Source: Nitratifractor salsuginis DSM 16511 (GTDB lineage Bacteria; Campylobacterota; Campylobacteria; Campylobacterales; Sulfurovaceae). From it: a DNA stretch of 64,000 bases. This document shows positions 53,567 through 63,302 of this stretch, piece after piece; positions within the stretch are counted from its first letter, which is position 1; every line of letters starts with the position of its first letter. The DNA lies in the NCBI RefSeq assembly GCF_000186245.1, contig NC_014935.1, forward strand, positions 2,037,286 through 2,101,285, written 5' to 3'. Both the position numbers and the translations under genes were made by a program. The notes beneath the pieces were generated by a model. The model had not been told where the DNA came from. It ran no database searches and saw only the letters and a program-made list of their open reading frames with translations.

Positions 53567-54568
53567 CTAGGCCAGAGTCACACCCCGCTCGCCACTGACC
53601 AGTTCTCCGATGACATAGGCATCGGTCCGCTCCAAAATCGCGTCGACGTGCTCGGGCTCTGCGACCCAGATCATCCCCACTCCCATATTGAAGGTGCGGA
53701 ACATCTCCTCTTCCTCCACGTAGTTGGCCATATATTCAAAGATCGGCAGGATGCGGATCTTGGACCGGTCGATGACCGCGTGGACATTCTCGGGCAGGAC
53801 TCGGGGGAGGTTCTCTACGATCCCGCCGCCGGTGATATGGGCCAGGGCCACGAGATGCTCTTTGCACGCTTTGAACTCCCGGACATAGATACGGGTCGGT
53901 TCCAACAGCACATCGATCAGCGGACGACCCTCGAACTCCTCGTCAAAGGAGAGGCCCAGCTTTTCGAAAAGAAGTTTGCGCACCAGGGAGAAACCGTTGG
54001 AGTGGATCCCCGAGCTGGGAAGGGCCAAAAGGATCTGTCCGGGGCGCACCAGGCTGATCCGGTCCATTTCGCTGCGCTCGGCGATCCCCACGGCGAAACC
54101 GGCCAGATCGAAGTCCTTTTCGCTGTACATCCCCGGCATCTCGGCCGTTTCTCCGCCGATGAGAGCACATTCGCTCCGGCGGCACCCTTCGGCGATGCCG
54201 GCGATGACTCTCTGAGCATCCCGGGGCACGAGTTTTCCGGTGGCGTAATAGTCCAGGAAGAACATCGGCGTCCCGAAGTTGCATATGAGGTCGTTGACGC
54301 ACATCGCCACCAGATCGATTCCCACACCGTCGAGCTTGCCACTCTCGATGGCCAGCTTGAGCTTGGTCCCCACCCCGTCCGTGGCGGAGAGGAGGACCGG
54401 CTCCCGGCACCCCTGGGGGAGTGCGTAGGCCCCGGCGAAAGAGCCGATACCCCCGATGACATTCTCATCGAAAGTCGATTTGACCTCCGCCTTGATCGCT
54501 TCGACGAACTGATTCCCGGCATCGATATCGACACCGGCATCCTTGTAGCTTATCTTTTCATTGCTCAT
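53567..54568 (-). CDS. purM: Phosphoribosylformylglycinamidine cyclo-ligase
   Basis: 333 residues. 'ISYKDAGVDIDAGNQFVEAI', 'LLSATDGVGTKLKLAIES', 'ALIGGETAEMPGMYSEKDFD' and 'ALAHITGGGIVENLPRVLPE' are PurM blocks. It forms AIR in purine synthesis. Its ATG overlaps the stop of the small membrane-protein gene. Confidence 0.97.
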   Translation of the reverse strand: MSNEKISYKDAGVDIDAGNQFVEAIKAEVKSTFDENVIGGIGSFAGAYALPQGCREPVLLSATDGVGTKLKLAIESGKLDGVGIDLVAMCVNDLICNFGTPMFFLDYYATGKLVPRDAQRVIAGIAEGCRRSECALIGGETAEMPGMYSEKDFDLAGFAVGIAERSEMDRISLVRPGQILLALPSSGIHSNGFSLVRKLLFEKLGLSFDEEFEGRPLIDVLLEPTRIYVREFKACKEHLVALAHITGGGIVENLPRVLPENVHAVIDRSKIRILPIFEYMANYVEEEEMFRTFNMGVGMIWVAEPEHVDAILERTDAYVIGELVSGERGVTLA

Positions 54569-54780
54569 TTGGGCTCCTTTCCGTCAGCGTCGCAGGGAGG
54601 GATGAACTGCCGCAGAATCTCGAGGGAGAGACACTTGCCGGTAAAACCGCCGACCAGCAGCAGAACGATCACCGCCAACTGTACGAGAAAGGCGATCCGG
54701 GGTTGGCTGACCGCCAATCCCATATTGATTCCCAAAATAATGGCCAGAAAAATACGCTGCATCCGCTCGGCACACATCAT
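54565..54780 (-). CDS. Small membrane protein (DUF2892/YgaP-like), tentative
   Basis: 71 residues or slightly fewer, with two hydrophobic spans ('IFLAIILGINMGLAV', 'AFLVQLAVIVLLLVGGF') and a C-terminal 'TGKCLSLEILRQFIPPCD'. The layout resembles DUF2892 inner-membrane proteins, where a Cys follows the second span. ATGA overlap with purM. The start may be at either of the first two ATG codons or ATG 54762. Confidence 0.6.
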   Translation of the reverse strand: MMCAERMQRIFLAIILGINMGLAVSQPRIAFLVQLAVIVLLLVGGFTGKCLSLEILRQFIPPCDADGKEPK

Positions 54781-54820
54781 CTTCGACGCTCCTGTGTAAA
54801 TATATCGGATTATAGCGCAG

Positions 54821-55135
54821 CTACCCGTTGAGCTTCCTTCCCAACTTGGCTTCGACGGAGGCTTTTTTCTTCTGCAGCCGACCTACCGGCCCTTTGCGAT
54901 AGTCGATCTTGAGCACGCTGTAGATGCGGTTGCAATCGGATTCCAATTCGGCATGAGCTTTTTCGATCAGGGTAAAAATCTCGCTGACCGTTTCGGCTTC
55001 GATGATGGTCCCCATAGGTGTGAGCTGATAGGGCAAACCGCTGCGATCGACGAGATCGAGGACCCGCGCCACAAAGGCGCTCTTGGATTCGGTCTGGTCG
55101 GTGGGGAACATAGCAAATTCGACGAGGGCGGACAT
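54821..55135 (-). CDS. MTH1187/YkoF-family thiamine-binding protein
   Basis: 104 residues from ATG 55135 with AAAGGAG upstream. 'SALVEFAMFPTDQTESKSAF', 'YQLTPMGTIIEAETVSEIFT' and 'CNRIYSVLKIDYRKGPVGRL' fit the DUF77 fold, a small tetrameric ferredoxin-like protein that binds thiamine. Its role in the cell is not established. It is divergent from the BaiN-like gene. Confidence 0.88.
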   Translation of the reverse strand: MSALVEFAMFPTDQTESKSAFVARVLDLVDRSGLPYQLTPMGTIIEAETVSEIFTLIEKAHAELESDCNRIYSVLKIDYRKGPVGRLQKKKASVEAKLGRKLNG

Positions 55136-55207
55136 CAAGGCTCCTTTGGAAATGTCGGATTTTGGATGATGGATGATGAATCGGACGTTATAATGCCATA
55201 TGCGAAC

Positions 55208-55250
55208 AAAAAACGAAAAATTCCTCACTCCTCACTTCTCACTCCTCACT
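55208..55250. repeat. Heptanucleotide array (CTCACTC) in the leader of the BaiN-like gene
   Basis: Units TTCCTCA, CTCCTCA, CTTCTCA, CTCCTCA, CTTCGAC in 7-bp phase lie between a TATAAT (55189-55194) and the ATG at 55271. The frame is open through it, so an alternative start at 55193 would place the array in the protein. Confidence 0.75.
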
Positions 55251-55270
55251 TCGACATCGGGCAATACCCG

Positions 55271-56482
55271 ATGCTGATCGTTGGTGCCGGTGCCGCGGGC
55301 TTGGCGGCAGCCATCACGGCGGCAAGAAGAGGGATGCAAGTTACCCTGCTGGAGCAGAACAAAGAACCGGGCAAAAAGATCCTGGTCAGCGGCAACGGCC
55401 GCTGCAACATTGCCAACCACCATCCCGAGCCCCATCGTTTTCATTCCAACGATCCCGATTTTCTTCGCAAAGCCCTCAAAGGATTCGATGCTGAACGTAT
55501 CTCCGGCTTTTTGCAGAGCCTGGGGCTCGAAGTGGAAGAGGAAGAGGAGGGCAAACTCTTTCCGATGGGACGCCAGGCTGCCAGTGTCGTCAAGCTCTTG
55601 ACAAGGGAATGTCAACGTCTGGGTGTGAAGCTTGTCACCGATTGTCACGTAGAAGAGATCATCAAAGAAAAAGAGGGCTTCCTCATAAAAAGCAGCTGCG
55701 GAATTTTTCGGGATATCTCCCTGCTCCTGGCCGGGGGAGCGCCCGCCGCACCCCAGCTGGGCGGCAGCAACAGAGGAATGCTTATGGCTCAGAGTCTGGG
55801 CCACAGACTCATCCCGCCCCGTCCGGCCCTGGTGGCGCTGGAGAGCGAAGAGGCTTGGCCCAAAAAGGCGGCGGGGGTCAAAGTCCGTGCCAGAGTCAGA
55901 CTGGCGGCATCGGGACAGACGGTCAAAGAGAAGGATGGCGATCTGCTTTTTACCGATTACGGGGTAAGCGGTTTGGCGGTTTTGGATCTGAGCCGGGAGG
56001 CGAGCCTGAGACTGGCAGAATGGGAACCCTGTGACCTGCTTATCGACCTCCTGCCCCAATGGAGTAAAGAGCGCTTGACAGCATTCTTGACAAAGCGTAT
56101 CGATCCCCATCGCCGGCTCCCGATCGATCTTTGGCTGGAAGGGGTACTGCATCGCAAACTGGTACCGATCATCCTGGAGAAAAGCGGCCTCAAACTCTCC
56201 GACGAATCACAACTCAACCGCAAAAGCATCGGCCGACTCGTCTATGCCGTCAAAAACCTCAAGCTTGCCGTTACTCAGACCCGGGATTTCCGCTACGCCG
56301 AAGTGGCGACCGGAGGCATCGACGTCACTCAGGTCGATCCGGAGACGATGGAATCCCGACTCGTTCCCGGACTCTATTTCGCCGGCGAAATCCTCAACGT
56401 GGACGGGGATCGGGGCGGCTTCAACTTCCACTGGGCGTGGACGAGCGGGATCAGAGCGGGAATATCAATTGATGATGGATGA
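55271..56482 (+). CDS. BaiN/HI0933-family flavoprotein
   Basis: 403 residues from ATG 55271. FAD motif 'LIVGAGAAGLAAAITAARRG', the family block 'GKKILVSGNGRCNIAN', 'LFPMGRQAASVVKLL', 'LLLAGGAPAAPQLGGSNRGM' and C-terminal 'GLYFAGEILNVDGDRGGFNF' and 'WAWTSGIRAG'. Related BaiN enzymes reduce 3-oxo-delta4 bile acids; the role in most bacteria is unknown. No ribosome site is seen; an ATCGGG/CCCGAT inverted repeat abuts the start. The last residues (DDG) and TGA come from a TGATGGA heptad array. Confidence 0.9.
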   Translation: MLIVGAGAAGLAAAITAARRGMQVTLLEQNKEPGKKILVSGNGRCNIANHHPEPHRFHSNDPDFLRKALKGFDAERISGFLQSLGLEVEEEEEGKLFPMGRQAASVVKLLTRECQRLGVKLVTDCHVEEIIKEKEGFLIKSSCGIFRDISLLLAGGAPAAPQLGGSNRGMLMAQSLGHRLIPPRPALVALESEEAWPKKAAGVKVRARVRLAASGQTVKEKDGDLLFTDYGVSGLAVLDLSREASLRLAEWEPCDLLIDLLPQWSKERLTAFLTKRIDPHRRLPIDLWLEGVLHRKLVPIILEKSGLKLSDESQLNRKSIGRLVYAVKNLKLAVTQTRDFRYAEVATGGIDVTQVDPETMESRLVPGLYFAGEILNVDGDRGGFNFHWAWTSGIRAGISIDDG

Positions 56483-56647
56483 TGGATGATGGAAGATTAT
56501 GGATTATGGATTGCTGAGAGATCAGAAATGGTTGTCCTTCTTCTTTAATCGCCTTTAATGACCCCAATGACCAATGCCTAATGACCAGTGACTAAAACAC
56601 TTGCGACTTGAGGGCCGCAGACCCGTGCTTGCGACGTGCGACTAAAG
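56463..56647. repeat. Heptad arrays and decayed GTCGCA/GGGGC module (typA 3' gap)
   Basis: 56468-56500 carries ATGATGG units. 56550-56600 carries AATGACC, AATGCCT, AATGACC, AGTGACT. 56602-56647 is a decayed copy of the stop-proximal module (GTCGCACGTCGCAAGCACGG on the minus strand, hairpin reduced to GGG/CCC). The segment 'CATTAAAGGCGATTA', seen in both composite repeats, also recurs here in inverse form. No gene is present. Confidence 0.75.
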
Positions 56648-58471
56648 TCAGCTCTGCGCCGCGGCTTTCTTATCCCGGGCGGCCCGGCGGCGGGCGGCGG
56701 AATCGAGATACTTTTTGCGGATGCGGATGTTTTCGGGGGTTACTTCGACCAATTCGTCATCTTCGATCCACTCCATCGCCTGCTCCAGGGTCATTTTGCG
56801 GGGCGGGACCAGCTTGATGGCGTCGTCGGCACCGCTGGTGCGCATGTTGGTCAATTGTTTCCCTTTGAGGGGATTGACTTCCAAGTCACCGGGACGGGCG
56901 CTCTCTCCAATCACCATTCCATTATACACCTTCGCCTGAGGCTCGATAAAGAGGGTACCACGGGCCTGAAGGTTGAAGAGGCTGAAGGCGACTGCGACAC
57001 CGTTGTCCATAGAGACCAGCGCTCCCTGGGTTCGGCTCTCGACGCTGCCGGTATAGGGGCGGTACTCCAGGAAGGAGTGGTTCATGACCCCTTCACCTTT
57101 GGTATCGGTGAGGAATTCGCTGCGAAAGCCGATGAGGCCCCGGGCGGGAATCTCGAATTCGATCCGGACCGTGCCGTCGGGCATCGGGGTCATGGAGCTC
57201 ATCTCGGCTTTGCGTTTACCCAGCTTTTCGATGACCGTTCCCTGATGCTCTTCGGGGACATCGATGACCAGATGCTCGAAAGGCTCCATGCGAACCCCGT
57301 TCTCCTCTTTGATGACGACTTCGGGACGGGCCATGAGAAACTCGAAGCCTTCCCGGCGCATATTTTCGGCGAGAATGCCGATCTGCAGCTCTCCCCGTCC
57401 GGAGACTTTGAAGCTGGCATCCCCCAGGGGCTCCATCTTCATCGCGATATTGGTCTCCATCTCTTTTTCGAGGCGCTCGCGGATCTTGTTGGAGGTGACG
57501 TGTTTGCCCTCGGTACCCGCCAGCGGGCCGTCGTTGACACTGAAGATGACTGAAAGGGTCGGCTCTTCGATGTGCAGAGGATCGAGAGGCTGAGGATTGG
57601 CGGAATCGGCGATCGTATCTCCGACGTCGATGTCGTTGAATCCGGCGATGGCGACGATATCGCCCGCTTCCGCCTCGTCGATTTCGACACGATCCAACCC
57701 GCGGAAACCGATGAGCTTGCTTACGCGGCTCTTGGTCTTTTCTCCGTCGGCTTTGAGGAGCGTATACTCGTCACCCTTTTTGATCCGACCGTTGAAGATC
57801 CGGCTGATCCCGATCCGCCCGACGAAATTGTCGTAGTCAAGCGTAAAGACCTGCGCCTGGGTCGAAGCGTCGGCTGATCCTTCGGGATAGGGGACGTGCT
57901 CGATGATCGCTTCAAACAGGGGCGTGAGATCTTTGTTCTCATCTTCAAGATTCCATTTGGCATAGCCGTCGCGGGCGGCGGCATAAAGCACCGGGAACTC
58001 CAGCTGTTCGTCATTGGCATCCAATGCCACGAGCAGGTCGAAGACCTCATCGACCACCCGCTCGGGCTCGGCGGCGGGCTTGTCGATCTTGTTGACGACA
58101 ACGATAGGCTTGAGGCCCAGTTCGATCGCTTTTTTGAGGACGAATTTTGTCTGGGGCATGACCCCCTCCTGGGCATCCACCAGCAGCAGAACGCCGTCGA
58201 CCATCTTGAGCACCCGCTCCACTTCGCCGCCGAAGTCGGCGTGGCCCGGGGTGTCGATGATGTTGATCTTGTGATCTCCGTAGGTGATGGCGGTGTTTTT
58301 GGAGAGGATGGTGATCCCCCGCTCTTTTTCGATGTCGTTGTTGTCCATCACCCGCTCGTCCACTTCCTGGTGGGCGGCAAAGGTCCCGGATTGCTGAAGC
58401 AATCCGTCAACCAGAGTTGTCTTGCCGTGGTCGACGTGCGCAATAACGGCGATGTTCTTGATTTTTTGCAT
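56648..58471 (-). CDS. typA: Translational GTPase TypA/BipA
   Basis: 607 residues. G1 '[17 protein letters not shown]', switch '[15 protein letters not shown]', G3 '[20 protein letters not shown]', G4 'VNKIDKP', and C-terminal TypA block '[20 protein letters not shown]'. A ribosome-binding GTPase for 50S assembly and stress or cold growth. Confidence 0.97.
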   Translation of the reverse strand: MQKIKNIAVIAHVDHGKTTLVDGLLQQSGTFAAHQEVDERVMDNNDIEKERGITILSKNTAITYGDHKINIIDTPGHADFGGEVERVLKMVDGVLLLVDAQEGVMPQTKFVLKKAIELGLKPIVVVNKIDKPAAEPERVVDEVFDLLVALDANDEQLEFPVLYAAARDGYAKWNLEDENKDLTPLFEAIIEHVPYPEGSADASTQAQVFTLDYDNFVGRIGISRIFNGRIKKGDEYTLLKADGEKTKSRVSKLIGFRGLDRVEIDEAEAGDIVAIAGFNDIDVGDTIADSANPQPLDPLHIEEPTLSVIFSVNDGPLAGTEGKHVTSNKIRERLEKEMETNIAMKMEPLGDASFKVSGRGELQIGILAENMRREGFEFLMARPEVVIKEENGVRMEPFEHLVIDVPEEHQGTVIEKLGKRKAEMSSMTPMPDGTVRIEFEIPARGLIGFRSEFLTDTKGEGVMNHSFLEYRPYTGSVESRTQGALVSMDNGVAVAFSLFNLQARGTLFIEPQAKVYNGMVIGESARPGDLEVNPLKGKQLTNMRTSGADDAIKLVPPRKMTLEQAMEWIEDDELVEVTPENIRIRKKYLDSAARRRAARDKKAAAQS

Positions 58472-58647
58472 TCTTGTTCCTATCGTAAAGTGCGCGCATT
58501 ATATCGAAATCGTCGCGGGCCATTGGTCGTGGATCGTTGAAGGCCCATATTATCGTAATGAGAGCCAATTTGGACTACAAAAGAAAATTGCAGGCGGAAT
58601 CATTCTGAATGTATTCGGAAATTCCATCGGCATTTGTTAGGATGATC

Positions 58648-58680
58648 CCAACGACTAAGGACCAATGGCCAACGACTACA
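58648..58680. repeat. Heptanucleotide array (AACGACT type) at the dgt stop
   Basis: Units AACGACT, AAGGACC, AATGGCC, AACGACT lead up to and include the dgt stop codon (minus-strand TAG at 58678-58676). Confidence 0.7.
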
Positions 58681-59782
58681 GAGAGATCCCGTAGATTTCG
58701 TGGTAACTCTTCATCGCATAGCGATCGGTCATAGAAGCGATCATATCGGCCACGACCCGGCGGGGATTGCGCCGGTCGAAAAGCTCCCGCTGGGAAAAGG
58801 GAAGCAGATCCGGTTCCTCGACATAGGCACGATAGAGAGCGCGCACGCACTGCTTTCCGGCGTACATATTCCGCACGATCTTTTCGTGGCGGTAGAGGCG
58901 CTGAAAGAGCCGCTTTTTGAGGCGCTTGAGTTCTGAGCCTGTTTCGGCGGAGAAGCCGACGGGGAGAGGTTCTTCCGCGGGAATCGCGGCGCAGAGAGGT
59001 CTCTCTCCGCGATAGCGTTGGACCCCTTTTTGGGAAGCGGTAATGAAATCCTCCACCAAAAGGCGGATAAGCGAAGCGACGAAGCGATGACGGTAGAGAT
59101 GATCCTCCCAAGCGACTCCTTCGCGCGCCACCATCCGGTGAACCCGATCGACGATCTCCAAACCCTCCAGATCCCCGAAACCGATCAGGCCGTATTTGAT
59201 CCCGTCGTCGATATCGTGGCTGGTATAGGCGATCTCGTCGGCATGATCGACGATCATTGCCTCCAGGGAGGGGTGCCGATCCAGAGCAAAGGCTTCACGG
59301 ATCCAGTCGGGGTAGAAGGGTTTGTCGTAGGGGTAGGAGTGTTTGAGAACCCCTTCGAGGGTAGCGAAGGTGAGATTGAGGCCGTCGAAGTTTTTATAGC
59401 GTTTCTCGAGGGTAGTCAAAACCCGGAAGGATTGGAAATTGTGCTCAAAACCGTTGGGGTGGCCATCCTCTTTGAGCAGGCGGTCCAGCTCGTCCCCGCC
59501 TACGTGACCGAAGGGGGTATGGCCCAGGTCGTGGGAGAGGGCGATCACCTCCGCCAGGGTCTCATCCAGACCCAATTGCCTCGCCAGAGTCCGGGCGATC
59601 TGACTCACCTCCAAAGTGTGGGTCAGGCGGGTGCGGAAATAATCCCCCTCGTGATTGAGGAAGACCTGGGTCTTGTACTCCAGACGGCGAAAAGAACCGC
59701 AGTGCAATACCCGGTCCCGATCCCGGGAAAAAGGTTCACGAAAATCCTCTTCCAGCGGAAAAAAACGATCATAAGGCCCCAT
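58676..59782 (-). CDS. dgt: dGTP triphosphohydrolase (dGTPase)
   Basis: 368 residues from ATG 59782; longer extensions would run antisense through thyX. HD-domain metal site: H in 'TRLTHTLEVSQIARTLA', HD in 'VIALSHDLGHTPFGHVGGDE', and D in 'MIVDHADEIAYTSHDIDDGI'. 'DRDRVLHCGSFRRLEYKTQV' is the dGTPase opening. It splits dGTP to deoxyguanosine and triphosphate. Divergent from thyX, another dNTP-metabolism gene, sharing a symmetrical promoter region. Confidence 0.95.
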   Translation of the reverse strand: MGPYDRFFPLEEDFREPFSRDRDRVLHCGSFRRLEYKTQVFLNHEGDYFRTRLTHTLEVSQIARTLARQLGLDETLAEVIALSHDLGHTPFGHVGGDELDRLLKEDGHPNGFEHNFQSFRVLTTLEKRYKNFDGLNLTFATLEGVLKHSYPYDKPFYPDWIREAFALDRHPSLEAMIVDHADEIAYTSHDIDDGIKYGLIGFGDLEGLEIVDRVHRMVAREGVAWEDHLYRHRFVASLIRLLVEDFITASQKGVQRYRGERPLCAAIPAEEPLPVGFSAETGSELKRLKKRLFQRLYRHEKIVRNMYAGKQCVRALYRAYVEEPDLLPFSQRELFDRRNPRRVVADMIASMTDRYAMKSYHEIYGISL

Positions 59783-59813
59783 TATTTTTGCCCATCCTCG
59801 ATTAATCAATTTA

Positions 59814-59837
59814 GCTATAATTGTGCACAATTGTAGC
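59814..59837. promoter_or_regulatory. Symmetrical divergent promoter between dgt and thyX
   Basis: A 24-bp palindrome with one mismatched pair. Its left part gives plus-strand TATAAT (59816-59821) for thyX and its right part gives minus-strand TACAAT (59835-59830) for dgt. The core AATTGTGCACAATT is perfect. Confidence 0.6.
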
Positions 59838-59857
59838 ACTTTAGAGAGGGAGAAGGG

Positions 59858-60490
59858 ATGCAGGTCAGTCTTTTGCACTACACACCGTTGGAGGTCTGTG
59901 CCCACGCCATTCGTACCTGTTGGCAGAGCTTCGACAAAAGCGACGAAGGCGGGGAGAAGGACCGGGCGCTGATCGACCGGGTGGGCAACAAATACAAACA
60001 CGCCTCGACCCTGGAGCATCTGGTTTATACCTTTTATATCCAGGGAGTAAGCCGGGCCCTGCTCCAGGAGTTGGCCCGTCACCGTATGGCCAGCCTCAGC
60101 GTCAAAAGCACCCGCTACACCCTCAAAGAGCTCAAGGAGTGCGCCCCCTTCGATGAAGAGGATTTCGAAGGAGCCTCCCGCTTTATCGTCCTGACCCATC
60201 ACGAGGCGGTGGACCGGGCATCGATCCGGGCCCTGAACAACCTGCAAGCCCTGCTCAAAGAGGGAGTGAGCAACGACTATGCCAAATTCGCCCTCCCCGA
60301 ATCCTACAAGACCGAACTGACCTGGACCATCAATGCCCGAAGCCTGCAGAATTTCCTGACGCTGCGGAGTAACAAAAGCGCTCTCTGGGAGATACGAAAA
60401 CTGGCCTATACCCTCTACGATCACCTGCCCGAAGATCATAAATACCTTTTCGACGAGTCCCTTTATCCGGAGCGTGAGCTCGAAGAGTAG
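59858..60490 (+). CDS. thyX: Flavin-dependent thymidylate synthase
   Basis: 210 residues, with the ThyX motif 'RHRMASLSVKSTRY' (74-87), 'KHASTLEHLVYTFYIQGVSR' and C-terminal 'INARSLQNFLTLRSNKSALW'. It makes dTMP from dUMP with FAD, NADPH and methylene-THF. Common in Campylobacterota in place of ThyA. Confidence 0.97.
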   Translation: MQVSLLHYTPLEVCAHAIRTCWQSFDKSDEGGEKDRALIDRVGNKYKHASTLEHLVYTFYIQGVSRALLQELARHRMASLSVKSTRYTLKELKECAPFDEEDFEGASRFIVLTHHEAVDRASIRALNNLQALLKEGVSNDYAKFALPESYKTELTWTINARSLQNFLTLRSNKSALWEIRKLAYTLYDHLPEDHKYLFDESLYPERELEE

Positions 60491-60551
60491 CGTTTCCTGT
60501 ATCCAATATGCTTCCACAAACAAAAAAATCATCCATATTTGAGGTTTTATA

Positions 60552-62279
60552 ATGACAAAAAAAGTTTTTCTACTCCTATTTCTAGGCTGGGGAGTCCTGA
60601 TGGGAGCGCCCGCTCCTACCCCAGAGAGCGATCTTCTCGGCACGCAGATCCAGACAACCCTCGATTCGAAGCTCCACAGCCCCTACCGGACGCAGATCGC
60701 GGAGCTCTACCGTCTCAACGGTTTCAAAGCGCTCTGGGTGGGTCCGGAAAATGCCGCCAACTACGCTGCGCTGCTCCACGCCCTGGAGAACCCGCTCTAC
60801 AACTACAACCACAAAGATTTCAATCTCAATGAGATCAAACGCCTCTCTTTCCTCCTGGACAACGGAGAATTACCTCCCGCCAACGTCCCCGCGGCCAGGG
60901 CACGCCTCGATGTGCTGATGAGTGACGCCCTGATGCGACTGCTCCATTTTATTCGGGTGGGGGATGTGGATTGGCCTCTGGTCCAGCAAAAGCTCAAACG
61001 GCTCAAGGAGACCCAGGATGTCCAGGCAGCCTGGGATATCCGCCCCAAGAAGCTCCCCGAGACCAAAGAGCTCTACCAGGTACTCAATCAAAAAGAGTTG
61101 GCTCCCTATCTTCGCAAGCAGCTCCCCCTGGAACCACGCTACCGAAAGCTCCTGGCTCTACTGGCCAAATACCGTACGATGCCGAACTTTCCCAAACTCT
61201 CCTACGGCCGGACCCTGCGCATCAACAGCACCGACAGCCGTATCCCCCAGATCAAGCGGATGCTGAAATTTTTCGGCGATTATCCAAAACACTTTGCCGA
61301 AGACAATCAATTCGACCGCCCCTTTGCCCAAGCGATCCGCAGCTTCCGCAGCCGTTTCAAGCTCCCTCCCGGCAACACCGTGGACAACAAGGTGATCCAG
61401 GCCCTCAACACGACGAAGAAGGAGTACCTCCGGAAGATCCTGGTCAATCTGGAGAAACTCAAACTCTACCCGCACCGTTGGGAACCCGACTATGTCGAAG
61501 TCAATGTCCCCGAATTCAAGATGCGCTTCTATCGCAACGGACAACCGATCTTCAGCAGTGATGTGGTGGTGGGACGCATCGACAGGCCGACGCCCATCTT
61601 CGACAGCAAAATGACCTATATGGTCCTCAACCCCACCTGGACCATCCCCGACAATCTGGTCCGCCGGGATCTGATCCCGATGCTGAAAAAAGAGCCCGAC
61701 TATCTGCAAAAGCACAACATCCACGTCTATACCAGCTACAAACCCAACGCACCCGAGGTCGAACTCGACTTCGAGAAGCTCTTCAGCTATGAACACGATA
61801 CCCGGCCCATCCCCTACCGTTTCGTCCAATTCCCCAGCGATCAAAACGCCTTGGGACGGGTCAAATTTATGTTTCCCAACAAATACTCGGTCTATCTCCA
61901 CGATACCGACAACAAAAAGCTCTTCGGCTACCGCTATCGCGTCTTCAGTTCCGGGTGTATGCGGGTTGCCAAGCCTTTCGATTTTATGGACCTGTTGCTC
62001 CATTACGCCCGGGGAAACTACTCGGAAGGAAAGATTCAAGAGATCTTAGCCAGCAACAAACCGACGACCATCCGCCTGAAAAAGGCGATTCCCGTCCATA
62101 TCGTCTATTTCACGGTGCGCCGGGAGGGGAAAAAGGATTATTTCTTCTACGATATCTATCTCTACGACAAAATGATCTGGGAATCGATGGAGGGGCACAA
62201 GAAGGCAAGCTTCAGAGTGCCGGAAAAACGCCTCAACCCCCTACGCAAAGAGCGTAAGAGACGGCGTCATTTCTTTTGA
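60552..62279 (+). CDS. L,D-transpeptidase, YcbB/LdtD type
   Basis: 575 residues. A signal peptide (KVFLLLFLGWGVLMGAPA), a helical scaffold domain, a peptidoglycan-binding-like region (about 230-290, 'DRPFAQAIRSFRSRFKLPPG') and the YkuD catalytic domain: 'MVLNPTWTIPDNLVRRDLIP' and catalytic Cys near 468 in 'RVFSSGCMRVAKPFDFMDLL'. It makes 3-3 peptidoglycan cross-links in the periplasm. It is the second L,D-transpeptidase in the window. Its 3' end overlaps the convergent gene by 13 bp. Confidence 0.92.
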   Translation: MTKKVFLLLFLGWGVLMGAPAPTPESDLLGTQIQTTLDSKLHSPYRTQIAELYRLNGFKALWVGPENAANYAALLHALENPLYNYNHKDFNLNEIKRLSFLLDNGELPPANVPAARARLDVLMSDALMRLLHFIRVGDVDWPLVQQKLKRLKETQDVQAAWDIRPKKLPETKELYQVLNQKELAPYLRKQLPLEPRYRKLLALLAKYRTMPNFPKLSYGRTLRINSTDSRIPQIKRMLKFFGDYPKHFAEDNQFDRPFAQAIRSFRSRFKLPPGNTVDNKVIQALNTTKKEYLRKILVNLEKLKLYPHRWEPDYVEVNVPEFKMRFYRNGQPIFSSDVVVGRIDRPTPIFDSKMTYMVLNPTWTIPDNLVRRDLIPMLKKEPDYLQKHNIHVYTSYKPNAPEVELDFEKLFSYEHDTRPIPYRFVQFPSDQNALGRVKFMFPNKYSVYLHDTDNKKLFGYRYRVFSSGCMRVAKPFDFMDLLLHYARGNYSEGKIQEILASNKPTTIRLKKAIPVHIVYFTVRREGKKDYFFYDIYLYDKMIWESMEGHKKASFRVPEKRLNPLRKERKRRRHFF

Positions 62280-63280
62280 CAGACCGTACTGATGTCTTGT
62301 TTGTTGAGCTTGAGTTTCCCTTGGGAAATGATATCCTGGACGATGCGGTAACCGTGATTTAGGGCTATGGCGATGCTGCCGCCGCTCTTGAAGGCGATAT
62401 CTCCCGCAATGTAGATCCCCTCGACACTGGTTTCCAGATTCTCCTTGAAGACCGGCTCACCCGTCGCATCCAGCTGCAGGTTGGCGTTTTTGAGGAAATC
62501 TACGGGGGTGGTGCCTCCGATGGCATAGATCACCCGGTCGTAGACCTCTTCACTCCCGTCTTTGAAGTGGACTTTGACCTTCCCGTGCTCATTCTCCAGG
62601 CCTTCGATATCCACCCCCAGTTTGGGACGGACCTTCCCGCTCTCAAATGCCTCCTTGATCAGCTTCTGATTGGTGGGATTGGGACGGGTCAGCTCCTCCC
62701 GGCGGTAGTTCAGCGTCACATCGTTCGATTCTGCCAGCTCCACCGCATACTCCGTCGCGGTATCCCCCCCGCCGACGACAAGGATCTTCTCTCCCTTGTC
62801 GCACTGGTCGAGATTGAAATTGACCTTCTTTCTGATAGAAGGGGGAATCTTGTAGGAGGGTTTGTTGGGTTTTCCCATCCGTCCGATGGCGATGACGATA
62901 TAGCGCCCGCGGAACTCTCCGCAGCCGGCCCGGACGGTGAAGATCCCATCCTCTTCTTTGGTGATCTTGTCCACTTCGCAATTAAAGTGGCTGTCGATGA
63001 CGTGCTGATCGATGAGGCAGTCGAAGAAGTCCAGGGTACTCTCCTTGGTCCCGTCCATGAAGGGGATGCTCCCCTCCATCTCCACGATCTGCCCCTGCCA
63101 ATCCTTGTCCACCCGCTTGTTGTCCTTGTAGAATTTACGGATCGTGTCGGAGTGGTTGTCACTCTTTTCCAAAAGCAGGATCTTTTCGATCCCCAGAGCC
63201 CGTGCCTCGATCGCCGTGCCGATCCCCCCGGGACCTCCTCCGATAATGATCAGATCGTAAATCGTCTCTTCTTGACTCAT
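62267..63280 (-). CDS. YpdA-like NAD(P)/FAD-dependent oxidoreductase
   Basis: 337 residues. FAD motif 'DLIIIGGGPGGIGTAIEARA', NAD(P) motif 'KILVVGGGDTATEYAVELAE', 'RVIYAIGGTTPVDFLKNANL' and C-terminal 'GIYIAGDIAFKSGGSIAIAL'. It belongs to the thioredoxin-reductase superfamily but lacks the CxxC redox pair, like YpdA (bacillithiol disulfide reductase) and ferredoxin-NADP reductases. The substrate is unknown here. AAAGGAG precedes the ATG. Confidence 0.88.
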   Translation of the reverse strand: MSQEETIYDLIIIGGGPGGIGTAIEARALGIEKILLLEKSDNHSDTIRKFYKDNKRVDKDWQGQIVEMEGSIPFMDGTKESTLDFFDCLIDQHVIDSHFNCEVDKITKEEDGIFTVRAGCGEFRGRYIVIAIGRMGKPNKPSYKIPPSIRKKVNFNLDQCDKGEKILVVGGGDTATEYAVELAESNDVTLNYRREELTRPNPTNQKLIKEAFESGKVRPKLGVDIEGLENEHGKVKVHFKDGSEEVYDRVIYAIGGTTPVDFLKNANLQLDATGEPVFKENLETSVEGIYIAGDIAFKSGGSIAIALNHGYRIVQDIISQGKLKLNKQDISTVCQKK

Positions 63281-63302
63281 TTTTTTCTCCTTTAACTTTA
63301 AT

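Noticed and set aside
59783..60643. N-terminal extension of dgt upstream of 59782
   Set aside because: It is antisense to thyX and to the start of the L,D-transpeptidase gene; dGTPase homology starts after 59782.
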